From an uncultured Nesterenkonia sp. (GTDB lineage Bacteria; Actinomycetota; Actinomycetes; Actinomycetales; Micrococcaceae): a stretch of DNA of 64,000 nucleotides. Below the pieces are notes generated by a model, which ran no database searches, had not been told where the DNA came from, and was given only the letters and a program-made list of their open reading frames with translations. Positions 16,046-25,512 of the stretch are shown here, in pieces (positions within the stretch are counted from its first letter, which is position 1; each line of letters begins with the position of its first letter). A program made the translations under genes and the position numbers. The stretch covers positions 62,001 through 126,000 of the forward strand of contig CAMIAK010000004.1 in assembly GCA_946222885.1 (NCBI GenBank), read 5' to 3'.

Positions 16046-17658
16046 ACGAGATGCTCGCTGACTCCCTCCCGCCGCTGCTGCCGCTGCTGGTCGGCATGCC
16101 GCTGCTGCTCGGCGCGCTCGGCGCCGCGCTGCGGAAGAACAAGCTCGCCCGCCACATCATCAGCATGGGCACCCTGGGCGCCCTCTTCGTCTTCTCCATC
16201 CTGCTGGTGATGGTCACCAGCGACGGCACGGTGCTGGCCCACCAGGTCGGGCTGTGGGACTACGGGATCTCGATCCCGTTCGTGGTGGACGCCCTCAGCG
16301 CCCTGGTGCTGATGATCATCTCCATCCTCGGCATCGCCTCGGTCATGTTCGCCATGGCCACCCATGAGGCCCGGGCCCGCTTCTTTCACCCCTTCGTCCT
16401 GGTGCTCATGGCCGGTGTGGCCGGTGCGCTGATGACCGGTGACATCTTCAACCTCTTCGTCTTCATCGAGGTCATGCTGCTGCCCTCCTACGGGCTGATC
16501 GCGATGATGGGGGCCAAGCTCGGCGCCCACGGCGCGCGCATCTACGTCTCGGTGAACCTGCTGGCCTCCACGCTGCTGCTGGTCGGCATCGCCCTGGTCT
16601 ACGCCACTGCCGGGACGGTGAACCTGGCCGAGCTGCACGGGGCGGCCGTGGACGACCCGGCCGTGGCCGTGGCCGGAGGCGTGGTGCTCACCGCGATCTC
16701 CATCAAGGCCGCCGTCGTGCCGGTCCACGGCTGGCTGACCCGGACCTACCCGATGACCAGCCCGGCGGTGACCGCGCTGTTCTCCGGCATCCACACCAAG
16801 GTCGCGATCTACGCGATCTACCGCATCTACTCGCTGCTCTTCGACGGCGACGAGCGCTTCCTCTGGGTGGCCCTGCTGATCACCAGCGCCACCATGCTCA
16901 TCGGCGTCCTGGGCGCGATCGGAGAGAAGACCACCCGGTCCATCCTGGTGTTCCACATGATCAGCCAGATCGGCTACATCCTGATCGGCGTGGGCCTGTT
17001 CACCACCCTCGGCCTGACTGCGGCGATCTTCTACCTGCTGCATCACATGATCGTGAAGGCCTCGCTGTTCCTCTCCACCGGTGCGATCGAGGAGACCTAC
17101 GGCACCGGGGAGATCGAGAAGCTCGGCGGCATGCTCAAACGTGAGCCGCTGATCGCGATCACCTTCATGGTGGCAGCCCTCAGCCTGGCCGGCCTGCCCC
17201 CGTTCTCCGGCTTCGTCGCCAAGTTCAGCATCATCCAGGCGACCCTGGAGGAGGCGCACTTCTGGGTGGCCGCCGTGGCCGTCATCGTCTCGGTCTTCAC
17301 TCTGCTGTCCATGCTGAAGATCTGGACCGGCGTGTTCATGGGCAAGGAGCCCGATGACCTGCAGGAGCGGGCGCTGACCTACCAGGAGCGCATGCACGGC
17401 AAGCGGTACCTGCGGGTGGAGGCCCAGGCGGAGACCCCGACGCTGACCGTGGGCCCGCCGACCTCCACCACGATGGCGGTGCTCTCCGGCAAGCAGGCGG
17501 TGAAGGTGCCGATGAAGCTGATCATCCCCGGCGCGCTGCTGGCCGCGGTGACCATCTTCTTCGGCCTGGGCGCGGAGCTGCTGATGAGCCTCTCCGCCAC
17601 CGCCGCCGAAGGCCTGCTGAACCCCGAGATCTACGTTGAGGCGGTGAGCGGCGCGTGA
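16042..17658 (+). CDS. mrpD: Na+/H+ antiporter subunit D (MrpD)
   Basis: A 538-residue NuoM/N-like antiporter subunit with about 14 helices. Conserved proton-channel parts are VFIEVMLLPSYGLIAMMG (the Glu of helix 5), IKAAVVPVHGWLTRTYP (Lys of helix 7), FSGIHTKVAIYAIYRIY and HMISQIGYILIGVG. It starts at GTG 16042, overlapping the mrpC stop by 4 bp (GTGA), so translation is probably coupled. Confidence 0.96.
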   Translation: MNEMLADSLPPLLPLLVGMPLLLGALGAALRKNKLARHIISMGTLGALFVFSILLVMVTSDGTVLAHQVGLWDYGISIPFVVDALSALVLMIISILGIASVMFAMATHEARARFFHPFVLVLMAGVAGALMTGDIFNLFVFIEVMLLPSYGLIAMMGAKLGAHGARIYVSVNLLASTLLLVGIALVYATAGTVNLAELHGAAVDDPAVAVAGGVVLTAISIKAAVVPVHGWLTRTYPMTSPAVTALFSGIHTKVAIYAIYRIYSLLFDGDERFLWVALLITSATMLIGVLGAIGEKTTRSILVFHMISQIGYILIGVGLFTTLGLTAAIFYLLHHMIVKASLFLSTGAIEETYGTGEIEKLGGMLKREPLIAITFMVAALSLAGLPPFSGFVAKFSIIQATLEEAHFWVAAVAVIVSVFTLLSMLKIWTGVFMGKEPDDLQERALTYQERMHGKRYLRVEAQAETPTLTVGPPTSTTMAVLSGKQAVKVPMKLIIPGALLAAVTIFFGLGAELLMSLSATAAEGLLNPEIYVEAVSGA

Positions 17659-18116
17659 TGTGGCCCTTCCGGATCATCAGCTTCCTGTTCTGGTACGCCA
17701 AGGAGTTCTTCCTAACCAACCTGCAGGTCACCGCTGATGTGCTGCGTCCGCGGAAGCGGATGAGGACGAACCCGGCGATCGTCGCGGTGCCTGCCGCCTC
17801 GAAGTCGGACAGCGAATGGACCCTGATCTCCACGCTGATCACCCTGACCCCGGGGACGCTGACCCTGACCATCTCCCGGGAGCACGGCATCCTCTATGTC
17901 CACGGCATGTTCGTGGAGACCAGGGAGGAGCTCGTCGCGGAGGTCCAGGAGATGGAGGACCGGCTGCTGCGCGCCATGCGGCGGGTGCCCGGAGACCTCT
18001 CCCGGCCCACCGAGCGGCCGGTGGTCCAGCCCACCGACGACGTCCCGGACGAGTATCACGAATGGGACGCCCCCGGCATCGCAGAGACCGACGAGGAAGG
18101 AGGTGAGCAGCGATGA
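17658..18116 (+). CDS. mrpE: Na+/H+ antiporter subunit E (MrpE)
   Basis: A 152-residue MrpE with one or two hydrophobic segments near the N-terminus (MWPFRIISFLFWYAKEFFLT) and the family core VLRPRKRMRTNPAIVAVP, then LISTLITLTPGTLTLTISRE. The C-terminal 40 residues are acidic. The ATG (17658) overlaps the mrpD stop as TGATG; an in-frame GTG lies one codon earlier. MrpE is needed for assembly of the antiporter complex. Confidence 0.94.
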   Translation: MWPFRIISFLFWYAKEFFLTNLQVTADVLRPRKRMRTNPAIVAVPAASKSDSEWTLISTLITLTPGTLTLTISREHGILYVHGMFVETREELVAEVQEMEDRLLRAMRRVPGDLSRPTERPVVQPTDDVPDEYHEWDAPGIAETDEEGGEQR

Positions 18117-18379
18117 TCTCCGAATGGACCCTTGAGATCGCGCTGATCCTCCTGGCCGTCGGCATGGTCGTCGCCGGCGTGCGCGCCTACCTGGGACCGC
18201 GCACCTCGGACCGTGCGGTGGCCGCGGACCTCATCTTCTTCGCCACCATCGGCTTCCTGGCGCTGATCGGGCTGCGCACCAACATCGAGGCGCTGTTCGA
18301 CATCATCCTCATCGCCACGCTGCTGGGCTTCATGGCCGCCATCTCCATGGCACGTCTGGGATCGGGAGGTCGACGCTGA
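18113..18379 (+). CDS. mrpF: Na+/H+ antiporter subunit F (MrpF)
   Basis: An 88-residue protein with three helices and the MrpF pattern: VVAGVRAYLGPRTSDRAVAA (the conserved GPxxxDR segment), then FATIGFLALIGLRTN and FDIILIATLLGFMAAISMAR. Its ATG overlaps the mrpE stop by 4 bp, and its stop shares one base with the mrpG start. Confidence 0.95.
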   Translation: MISEWTLEIALILLAVGMVVAGVRAYLGPRTSDRAVAADLIFFATIGFLALIGLRTNIEALFDIILIATLLGFMAAISMARLGSGGRR

Positions 18380-18723
18380 TGGACATCGAGAACATCCTGC
18401 ACGGCGCGGGGCTGGTCTTCATCTTCCTGGGGATCTTCACGATCATCGTCTCGGCCGTCGGCCTGTTCCGGCTGCCGGACCTCTACCTGCGGGCCTCCGC
18501 CGTGGGCACCTCGGCGGGGCTCGGCGTGGCTTCGATCGTCTTCGGCGCCGTGCTGATGGACTTCTCCTGGCTGAACCTGCTCAAGGCGCTGATCGCGATC
18601 GTCGCCCAGCTGCTGACCTCCGCGGTCGGCTCGATGGCGATCGCCCGCTCCGGCTATCTGAACAACTACGCCCCGGCGGAGATCACCCACACCGATGAGC
18701 TCGCGCTGACCAAGCGCGGCTGA
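18379..18723 (+). CDS. mrpG: Na+/H+ antiporter subunit G (MrpG)
   Basis: A 114-residue last subunit of the operon, with three helices. The diagnostic segment is GLFRLPDLYLRASAVGTSAG, and the third helix is LIAIVAQLLTSAVGSMAIARSG. The stop at 18723 is followed by a 62-bp gap with no clear terminator before the next, separately promoted gene. Confidence 0.95.
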   Translation: MDIENILHGAGLVFIFLGIFTIIVSAVGLFRLPDLYLRASAVGTSAGLGVASIVFGAVLMDFSWLNLLKALIAIVAQLLTSAVGSMAIARSGYLNNYAPAEITHTDELALTKRG

Positions 18724-18772
18724 GGTGCGTCCCAGACGCTGCTGCGGCGCTGACGGGGGAGTTCCCGGGCGT

Positions 18773-18778
18773 TAGGCT
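18773..18778 (+). promoter_or_regulatory. -10 box for leaderless yihY mRNA
   Basis: TAGGCT ends seven bases before the ATG at 18786. The mRNA should begin at or within a base or two of the start codon. No Shine-Dalgarno is present. Confidence 0.6.
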
Positions 18779-18785
18779 GGTGCCC

Positions 18786-20012
18786 ATGAGCTCTGAAGCT
18801 GATGGTCTGAAGCCGTATCGCGCCCGCGAGCACGACCTCGAGGAGCACGACATCTTCGACGAGGACGCCACCTATGAGGACGCCTCGCGTCCCGGAACGG
18901 TGGCCGCCGCCGCGGACCAGCCGTATATGGTCAAGGCCCGTCAGCGTGAGGAGCACGCTGAGGACGCCGCGAAACAGGATGACCAGAAGCCCAGCTCTCC
19001 GGCAAAGCTCACCGGCGCCACCTGGAAGTACAGCCTGAAGCGCACAGTGGCCGAGTTCGGCCGCGACCAGTGCACCGACCTGGCGGCGGCGCTGACCTAC
19101 TACACGGTGCTCTCGATCTTCCCGGCGCTCATCGCGCTGGTCTCCATCCTCGGCCTGGTGGGGGAGGCGGACCGTGTGGTCGGCTTCGCCGTGGACATGG
19201 TCGATGACCTGACCGACGGCGACCCCGACGTCATGGAGACCGTGAACACGGTGGTCGGCAACATCACCGGGGTCGGCGGCGCCGGATTCGGGCTGGCCGT
19301 CGGCATCCTGCTGGCGCTGTGGACGGCGTCGAACTATGTCAACGCCTTCTCCCGGGCGATGAACCGCATCTGGGAGGTGGAGGAGGGCCGCTCCTTCGTC
19401 CAGCTGCGCCCCATGCTCTACGCGATCACCGTGGTGATGATCGTGCTGGTCGCCGTCGGGGGCGTGACCCTGGTGGTCTCCGGCCCGATCGCCGAGGCCA
19501 TCGGCAATGTGGTGGGGCTCGGTGAGACCTTCGTGACGGTGTGGAACTGGGCCACGCCCTTCGTGATGATCCTGATCGCCGCCCTCGCGATCGGGCTGCT
19601 GTACTACGCCACCCCGAACATCCGGCGGCCCGGGCCGAAGTGGATCACCGCGGGCGCGCTGATCACGATCATCACCATGGTCCTGACCACCGCCGGCGTG
19701 GCTTTCTACGTGATGAACTTCGCCAACTATGAGGCCACCTACGGCGCGCTGGCCAGCGTCATCATCTTCCTGTTCTGGGTCAACATCATGAACACGGTCC
19801 TGCTCTTCGGCGCTGAGCTGGACTCGGAGCTGGAGCGCGGCCGGCAGCTGCAGACCGGCATCGACGCCGAGCGGACCATCATGCTGCCCCCGCGCGAGAC
19901 CAAGGGTGCGGACAAGAAGAACAAGAAGTACGAGGAGCTGGTCGCCCAGGCCCAGGCCCTGCGGCTCTCGCAGGGCGAGACCGCCGACGCCGACGACCTC
20001 TGGCGCCGCTGA
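18786..20012 (+). CDS. YihY/BrkB-family inner membrane protein
   Basis: A 408-residue membrane protein. The first 80 or so residues are hydrophilic and acidic. The YihY/virulence factor BrkB domain (about 80-340) has about six helices and family segments DLAAALTYYTVLSIFPALIA, LWTASNYVNAFSRAMNRIW, LLYYATPNIRRPGPKW and FLFWVNIMNTVLLFGAELD. The tail is charged. The function of the family is not settled: proposed roles are in envelope integrity, and the older ribonuclease name is mistaken. It is monocistronic, with a leaderless promoter after the mrp operon. Confidence 0.88.
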   Translation: MSSEADGLKPYRAREHDLEEHDIFDEDATYEDASRPGTVAAAADQPYMVKARQREEHAEDAAKQDDQKPSSPAKLTGATWKYSLKRTVAEFGRDQCTDLAAALTYYTVLSIFPALIALVSILGLVGEADRVVGFAVDMVDDLTDGDPDVMETVNTVVGNITGVGGAGFGLAVGILLALWTASNYVNAFSRAMNRIWEVEEGRSFVQLRPMLYAITVVMIVLVAVGGVTLVVSGPIAEAIGNVVGLGETFVTVWNWATPFVMILIAALAIGLLYYATPNIRRPGPKWITAGALITIITMVLTTAGVAFYVMNFANYEATYGALASVIIFLFWVNIMNTVLLFGAELDSELERGRQLQTGIDAERTIMLPPRETKGADKKNKKYEELVAQAQALRLSQGETADADDLWRR

Positions 20013-20104
20013 GCGGCAGTTTGCCAAACAGCAGTACACTTGAGCGGGTGTCCCTTTCATAGGGGCGCCCGCTCACCTCTATCTTCCGGAAGGCTTCCTC
20101 TTCT

Positions 20105-22048
20105 ATGACCACTGCTGCGCTGGCCCAGACCGGCACCGATGAGCGCCAGGACCTGCGCAACGTCGCAATCGTCGCCCACGTGGATCACGGCAAGACCACC
20201 CTGGTCGACGCCATGCTCACCCAGACCAAGGCCTATGGCGGCCACGGTGAGAACGAAGAGCGTGTGATGGACTCCGGCGAGCTGGAGAAGGAGAAGGGCA
20301 TCACCATCCTGGCCAAGAACACCACGGTGTTCTACTCCGGCCCCTCCGCCCAGAAGCATGCAGGTGCCGAGCAGGTCACCATCAACGTCATCGACACTCC
20401 GGGCCACGCCGACTTCGGCGGTGAGGTCGAGCGCGGCCTGTCGATGGTGGACGGCGTCGTGCTGCTGGTGGATGCCTCCGAGGGTCCGCTGCCGCAGACC
20501 CGCTTCGTGCTGCGCAAGGCCCTCAATGCGAACCTGCCGGTGATCCTGGTGGTCAACAAGACCGACCGCCCGGATGCGCGCATCGACGGCGTCGTCTCCG
20601 ACACCATGGACCTGCTGCTCGGCCTGGCCTCCGACGTCGCCGAGGAGAACCCGGACCTGGACCTCGACTCCGTGCTGGACGTCCCGGTGGTCTACGCCTC
20701 CGGCAAGGCCGGCCGAGCCTCCACCGAGCAGCCTGCTGACGGCGGTCTGCCCGACAGCGAGGATCTCGAGCCGCTCTTCGACACCATCCTGGCGCACGTC
20801 CCTGCTCCCAAGTACGACGCCGACGAGGTCCTGCAGGCCCACGTCACCAACCTGGACGCCTCACCCTTCCTGGGCCGGCTGGCGCTGCTGCGCATCTTCA
20901 ACGGCACGCTGAAGAAGAACCAGCAGGTCTCCTGGGCACGCAAGGACGGCACCCACAAGACCGTGAAGATCACCGAGCTGCTGGCCACCAAGGGCCTGGA
21001 GCGGGTCTCCGCCGAGCAGGCCGGGCCGGGCGAGATCGTCGCCGTCGCCGGCATCAGCGACATCATGATCGGTGAGACCCTCACCGACCTCGAGAACCCC
21101 AAGCCGCTGCCGAACATCGTGGTGGACGATCCGGCCATCTCCATGACCATCGGCATCAACACCTCGCCGCTGGCCGGCCGGGTCAAGGGCGCGAAGGTCA
21201 CCGCCCGCCAGGTCAAGGATCGTCTTGAGCAGGAGCTCATCGGCAACGTCTCCATCAAGGTGCTGCCCACCGAGCGACCCGACATGTGGGAGGTTCAGGG
21301 CCGCGGCGAGCTGGCGCTGGCCATCCTGGTCGAGCAGATGCGCCGTGAAGGCTTCGAACTCACCGTCGGCAAGCCCCAGGTGGTCACCCGTGAGATCGAT
21401 GGCGTCCTCCATGAGCCGATGGAGAACATGACCATCGACTCTCCCGAGGAGTACATGGGTGCGATCACCCAGCTCATGGCCGCCCGCAAGGGAACGATGA
21501 ACACCATGTCCAACAACGGCACCGGCTGGATCCGCATGGAGTTCATGGTTCCGGCCCGCGGACTCATCGGCTTCCGCACCACCTTCCTCACCGAGACCCG
21601 CGGCGCGGGCATCGCCTCCTCCTATGCGGCCGGCTTCGAGCCGTGGAAGGGCGAGATCGAGTACCGGAACTCCGGCTCCCTGGTCGCAGACCGGTCCGGC
21701 ACCGCCACCCCCTTCGCGATGATCAACCTCCAGGAGCGCGGCACCTTCTTCGTCGAGCCTCAGCAGGAGGTCTACGAGGGGATGGTCGTCGGCGAGAACT
21801 CGCGCAACGAGGACATGGAGGTCAACATCACCAAGGAGAAGAAGCTGACCAATATGCGTGCGGCTTCCGCAGACTCCTTCGAGGGGCTGACCCCGCCGGT
21901 CAAGCTCACCCTGGAGGAGTCCCTGGAGTTCGCCAATGAGGACGAGTGCGTCGAGGTCACTCCGGAGTCCATCCGCATCCGCAAGGTGACTCTCAACGCT
22001 TCTGAGCGCCTCAAAGAGTCCCGCAAGAAGAAGAGCGCCGCCCAGTAG
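20105..22048 (+). CDS. typA: translational GTPase TypA/BipA
   Basis: A 647-residue ribosome-associated GTPase that helps ribosome assembly and stress adaptation. G-domain motifs are VAHVDHGKTTLVDAM (G1), GITILAKNT (G2), VIDTPGHADFGGEV (G3) and VVNKTDRPDAR (G4). The EF-Tu-like domain 2 (about 240-320), EF-G-like domain V and the TypA-specific C-terminus (ETRGAGIASSYAAGFEPWKG) follow. The length is slightly above the usual 610-640. The leader of about 90 bp before it contains TACACT at about 20035, a possible -10. Confidence 0.96.
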   Translation: MTTAALAQTGTDERQDLRNVAIVAHVDHGKTTLVDAMLTQTKAYGGHGENEERVMDSGELEKEKGITILAKNTTVFYSGPSAQKHAGAEQVTINVIDTPGHADFGGEVERGLSMVDGVVLLVDASEGPLPQTRFVLRKALNANLPVILVVNKTDRPDARIDGVVSDTMDLLLGLASDVAEENPDLDLDSVLDVPVVYASGKAGRASTEQPADGGLPDSEDLEPLFDTILAHVPAPKYDADEVLQAHVTNLDASPFLGRLALLRIFNGTLKKNQQVSWARKDGTHKTVKITELLATKGLERVSAEQAGPGEIVAVAGISDIMIGETLTDLENPKPLPNIVVDDPAISMTIGINTSPLAGRVKGAKVTARQVKDRLEQELIGNVSIKVLPTERPDMWEVQGRGELALAILVEQMRREGFELTVGKPQVVTREIDGVLHEPMENMTIDSPEEYMGAITQLMAARKGTMNTMSNNGTGWIRMEFMVPARGLIGFRTTFLTETRGAGIASSYAAGFEPWKGEIEYRNSGSLVADRSGTATPFAMINLQERGTFFVEPQQEVYEGMVVGENSRNEDMEVNITKEKKLTNMRAASADSFEGLTPPVKLTLEESLEFANEDECVEVTPESIRIRKVTLNASERLKESRKKKSAAQ

Positions 22049-22050
22049 GC

Positions 22051-22557
22051 ATGACGCAGCCCCATCAGCAGCCGCCCGCGGCGCCGGCGGAGGCGGGGAC
22101 GCAGCAGTCCCGGTTCCGACCGGCGCTGATGGGCGTCGCCTTCTCTCTGGGAGTGATCCTTGCCGTGCTGGGAACCGCCCTGCACGGCAATATCATCATG
22201 ATCGGCACCGTCGATGAGGGCACTCCGATCCTCTGGGGTGCGGCTCTTGCACTGCTGATCTGTCTGCTGGCACAGCTGTGGATGGGCCTGCAGGCAGATT
22301 CTCTGCTGGAATCCACTGTCATGGGGATCACCATCTTCACCGTGACCACCGCCGCCTACATGTGGTGGGGGCCGGATCAGCTGATGGTGCCCTACAGTCC
22401 GGAGACGATGGACGCGCTGCCCGGGCCCACACTGGCCTCCCTGGTCTGGTGGCTGGGCAGCGCCGGCGTCGCGCTTCTGGCCATGGTCCTGATCAGGTGG
22501 ATCCTTGTGCGCGATGCCGCATCCCGCGCAGTGCAGGATCCTGTGCAACCTCGGTAG
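22051..22557 (+). CDS. small actinobacterial membrane protein before fdxA
   Basis: A 168-residue protein with a Pro/Gln/Ala-rich N-terminus (1-22) and four hydrophobic segments (about 26-46, 62-82, 89-107, 128-148). The motif WWGPDQLMVPYSPETMDALP lies in the third loop. Proteins of this size and topology are often found between typA and fdxA in actinobacteria, possibly the DUF6113 family, though I am not certain of the name. The function is unknown. It starts two bases after the typA stop, so it is cotranscribed with it. Confidence 0.6.
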   Translation: MTQPHQQPPAAPAEAGTQQSRFRPALMGVAFSLGVILAVLGTALHGNIIMIGTVDEGTPILWGAALALLICLLAQLWMGLQADSLLESTVMGITIFTVTTAAYMWWGPDQLMVPYSPETMDALPGPTLASLVWWLGSAGVALLAMVLIRWILVRDAASRAVQDPVQPR

Positions 22558-22598
22558 ACTGGACCGACGCATCCAACCCTCCAAAGACAGAGGAGTCC

Positions 22599-22919
22599 AT
22601 GACTTACATCATCGCCCTGCCGTGTGTGGATCTGAAGGACAAGGCCTGCATCGATGAGTGTCCGGTGGACTGCATCTATGAGGGTGAGCGGTCCTTGTAC
22701 ATCCATCCGGATGAGTGTGTGGACTGTGGTGCCTGTGAGCCGGTGTGCCCGGTGGAGGCGATCTATTACGAGGATGATGTCCCGGAGGAGTGGTCTGAGT
22801 ATTACCGGGCGAATGTGGAGTTCTTCGATGATGTCGGGTCCCCGGGTGGTGCGGCGAAGCTGGGGATGATCGAGAAGGACCATGAGATCATCTCCGCCCT
22901 GCCACCCCAGGAGCACTGA
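22599..22919 (+). CDS. fdxA: 7Fe ferredoxin FdxA
   Basis: A 106-residue ferredoxin carrying one [3Fe-4S] and one [4Fe-4S] cluster, an electron donor for example to cytochromes P450. Cluster motifs are CVDLKDKACIDECPVDC and CVDCGACEPVCP. The C-terminal helix (EWSEYYRANVEFFDD) is typical of actinobacterial FdxA. AGGAG at 22591-22595 gives a clear start. Codon use is unlike the flanking genes: GAT and TGT are as common as GAC and TGC, whereas C-ending codons dominate nearby. It is followed after 3 bp by dapC, the usual actinobacterial order. Confidence 0.96.
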   Translation: MTYIIALPCVDLKDKACIDECPVDCIYEGERSLYIHPDECVDCGACEPVCPVEAIYYEDDVPEEWSEYYRANVEFFDDVGSPGGAAKLGMIEKDHEIISALPPQEH

Positions 22920-22922
22920 CCT

Positions 22923-24047
22923 GTGCTGACCCTGCCCGACTATCCCTGGGATGCGATGGCTCCGTATAAGGAGCTGGCCGAGCAGCACGAGGGCGGTGCG
23001 GTCAACCTCTCCATCGGCACTCCGGTGGATCCCACCCCCCAGGTCATCCGGGAAGCCCTGGCCTCCGCCGCCGATGCCCCGGGGTACCCGACGACGCACG
23101 GCCGGCGCGAACTGCGTGAAGCGGTCGCCGGCTGGTTCGCCCGACGTCGGAACGTCCCGGGCCTCGACCCCGAGGCGGTCCTGCCGACGGTGGGTTCCAA
23201 GGAACTCGTCGCCTGGCTTCCGACCCTGCTCGGACTGGGGGAAGGGGATCTGGTCCTCCGCCCTCTGGTGGCCTACCCGACCTATGACATCGGTGCCCAG
23301 ATCGCCGGTGCCGGGCATCTTGCCGTGGAAGACCCGCTCTCCCTGGACGAGGAGACGCTGAGCCGGGTGAAACTCATCTGGCTCAACTCTCCCGGCAACC
23401 CCACCGGCCGGGTGGACGACGCCGAGCGGATGCGCAGCATCGTGGAGCTGGCCCGGCGCATCGGCGCCGTCGTCGCCTCCGACGAGTGCTACGCCGAGCT
23501 CCCCTGGGACACCGGCGACGTTCCGTCGGTGCTGGACCCCCGCGTCAGCGGGGGAGACCACACCGGACTGCTGGCCGTCTATTCGGCCTCCAAGCAGTCC
23601 AACCTCGCCGGCTACCGTGCGGCCTTCGCGTCCGGCTGCCCTGAGCTCATCGCCGGGCTGGTCAACACCCGCAAGCATGCCGGCATGATCATGCCGGCCC
23701 CCGTCCAGGAGGCACTGCGGGTCGCTCTCACCGATGAGGAGCACGTCAGCGTCCAGCGCGAGCTCTACCGGGGTCGGCGGCAGAGGCTCATCCCAGCCCT
23801 GCAGGCCGCCGGCCTGGAGATTGAGCACTCCGTGGCAGGCCTCTACCTGTGGTGCCGCGAGGCCTCCCCGAGCCCTGCCGAGGCGACTGCTCAGGACACC
23901 TGGAACCTGGTGAGGAGCATGGCGGAGAAGGGTATCGTCGTCGGCCCCGGGGTCTTCTACGGAGAGCACGGCAACGGCTACATCCGCGTGGCGCTGACCG
24001 CCTCCGATGAGCGGATCGACGCGGCTGCTGCACGCCTCGCCGGCTGA
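22923..24047 (+). CDS. dapC: N-succinyldiaminopimelate aminotransferase
   Basis: A 374-residue class I/II PLP aminotransferase making N-succinyl-LL-2,6-diaminopimelate in the succinylase branch of lysine and peptidoglycan synthesis. Motifs are NLSIGTPVDPTPQVIREAL, LNSPGNPTGRVDD, the DECYAEL PLP-contact segment, and YSASKQSNLAGYRAAF with the Schiff-base Lys. GTG start at 22923, three bases after fdxA. With dapD and dapE (26.6-28.8 kb) it supplies three consecutive steps of the same pathway inside this window. Confidence 0.93.
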   Translation: MLTLPDYPWDAMAPYKELAEQHEGGAVNLSIGTPVDPTPQVIREALASAADAPGYPTTHGRRELREAVAGWFARRRNVPGLDPEAVLPTVGSKELVAWLPTLLGLGEGDLVLRPLVAYPTYDIGAQIAGAGHLAVEDPLSLDEETLSRVKLIWLNSPGNPTGRVDDAERMRSIVELARRIGAVVASDECYAELPWDTGDVPSVLDPRVSGGDHTGLLAVYSASKQSNLAGYRAAFASGCPELIAGLVNTRKHAGMIMPAPVQEALRVALTDEEHVSVQRELYRGRRQRLIPALQAAGLEIEHSVAGLYLWCREASPSPAEATAQDTWNLVRSMAEKGIVVGPGVFYGEHGNGYIRVALTASDERIDAAAARLAG

Positions 24048-24153
24048 TCCCTGCCCGCGTAACGCAAGTAGCACTATGGCGCAGCTAACAGGTAGGTTGT
24101 TCAGTGAGTGCCTTGCACCCAAGCCCTTCTGAGTGTGTCTGGTAAGGAGACCC

Positions 24154-25434
24154 ATGACTGAGCAGACAGCAGCGAAGCTGAACTATCAGGATCACGATCT
24201 TGACCTCTCTGTGGAGAGCGCCGTCGAAGGCAATGACGGCCTCAACATCGGACCACTGCTGAAGACCACCGGAGCCGTCACCTACGACCCCGGCTTCATG
24301 AACACCGCGAATGCCAAGTCCGCGATCACCTACATCGACGGTGACGAGGGCATCCTGCGTTACCGCGGCTATCCGATCGAGCAGCTTGCGGAAAAATCCA
24401 GCTTTCTGGAGGTCTCCTACCTGCTCATCTACGGCGAGCTCCCCACAGCCGAGCAGCTGTCCCAGTTCGACAATGTCACACGCCGTCACACCCTCCTCCA
24501 TGAGGAGCTGAAGGACTTCTTCTCCGGTTTCCCCCGCGACGCCCACCCGATGCCGGTGCTCTCCTCCGCCGTCTCCGCGCTCTCTACGTATTACCCTGAC
24601 TCGCTGGACCCGTTCGACGCTGACCAGGTCGAGCGCTCCACCTACCGTCTGCTGGCGAAGGTCCCCACCATCGCGTCCTACGCCTACAAGAAGTCCGTGG
24701 GTCAGCCGATGCTCTACCCGGACAACGAGCTCTCCATCACGGAGAACTTCCTGCGGGGCTGCTTCGGAGTGCCTGCTGAGCAGTACGAGGTCGATCCCGA
24801 GATGGCCCGGGCCCTCGATGTCCTGCTGATCCTGCATGCTGACCACGAGCAGAACTGCTCGACCTCCACGGTCCGCATGGTCGGTTCGTCGCAGGCCAAC
24901 ATGTTCGCCTCCATCTCCGCCGGCATCAACGCCCTCTATGGTCCTGCCCACGGCGGCGCCAATGAGGCGGTGCTGAAGATGCTGCGTCAGATCCAGGGCG
25001 GCGACATCAGCCCGGAAACCTTCATGGAGAAGGTCAAGAACAAGGAGGCCGGCGTCCGCCTGATGGGCTTCGGACACCGTGTCTACAAGAACTACGACCC
25101 GCGTGCCCGCGTGGTGAAGGGTCTGGCGGACAACCTCCTGGACAAGATGGGCGGCAACGACGAGCTCTTCGAGATCGCCCAGCGCCTCGAGCAGAAGGCC
25201 CTGGAGGACGACTACTTCATCGAGCGCAAGCTCTACCCGAACGTGGACTTCTACACCGGCCTCATCTACAAGGCCATGGGCTTCCCGGAGAAGATGTTCA
25301 CCCCGCTGTTCGCCCTGGGTCGCCTACCCGGATGGATCGCTCAGTGGAGAGAGATGATCAACGACCCCGCCACCAAGATCGGACGCCCCCGTCAGATCTA
25401 TACCGGTGAGCCGCAGCGCGACTATCCCGCCTGA
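24154..25434 (+). CDS. gltA: citrate synthase
   Basis: A 426-residue type II-like hexameric citrate synthase condensing acetyl-CoA and oxaloacetate. Active-site segments are LHADHEQNCSTSTVRMVGSS, ISAGINALYGPAHGGANEAV and MGFGHRVYKNYDPRA, with the C-terminal RPRQIYTGEPQRDY. Start: ATG 24154 behind AAGGAG (24143-24148). It is monocistronic, with a 106-bp promoter region before it and a strong terminator after. Confidence 0.96.
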   Translation: MTEQTAAKLNYQDHDLDLSVESAVEGNDGLNIGPLLKTTGAVTYDPGFMNTANAKSAITYIDGDEGILRYRGYPIEQLAEKSSFLEVSYLLIYGELPTAEQLSQFDNVTRRHTLLHEELKDFFSGFPRDAHPMPVLSSAVSALSTYYPDSLDPFDADQVERSTYRLLAKVPTIASYAYKKSVGQPMLYPDNELSITENFLRGCFGVPAEQYEVDPEMARALDVLLILHADHEQNCSTSTVRMVGSSQANMFASISAGINALYGPAHGGANEAVLKMLRQIQGGDISPETFMEKVKNKEAGVRLMGFGHRVYKNYDPRARVVKGLADNLLDKMGGNDELFEIAQRLEQKALEDDYFIERKLYPNVDFYTGLIYKAMGFPEKMFTPLFALGRLPGWIAQWREMINDPATKIGRPRQIYTGEPQRDYPA

Positions 25435-25449
25435 TCGCCGCAGACAGAG

Positions 25450-25484
25450 GAAGGCCCGCCCCGGACTATCCGGGGCGGGCCTTC
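25450..25484 (+). terminator. terminator after gltA
   Basis: GAAGGCCCGCCCCGG (25450-25464), loop ACTAT, then the exact complement (25470-25484): a perfect 15-bp GC-rich stem 16 bp after the stop. There is no T run, typical of high-GC actinobacteria. Confidence 0.85.
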
Positions 25485-25512
25485 GCCGTTGCTGAGTCCT
25501 TCCCACCCGTCT

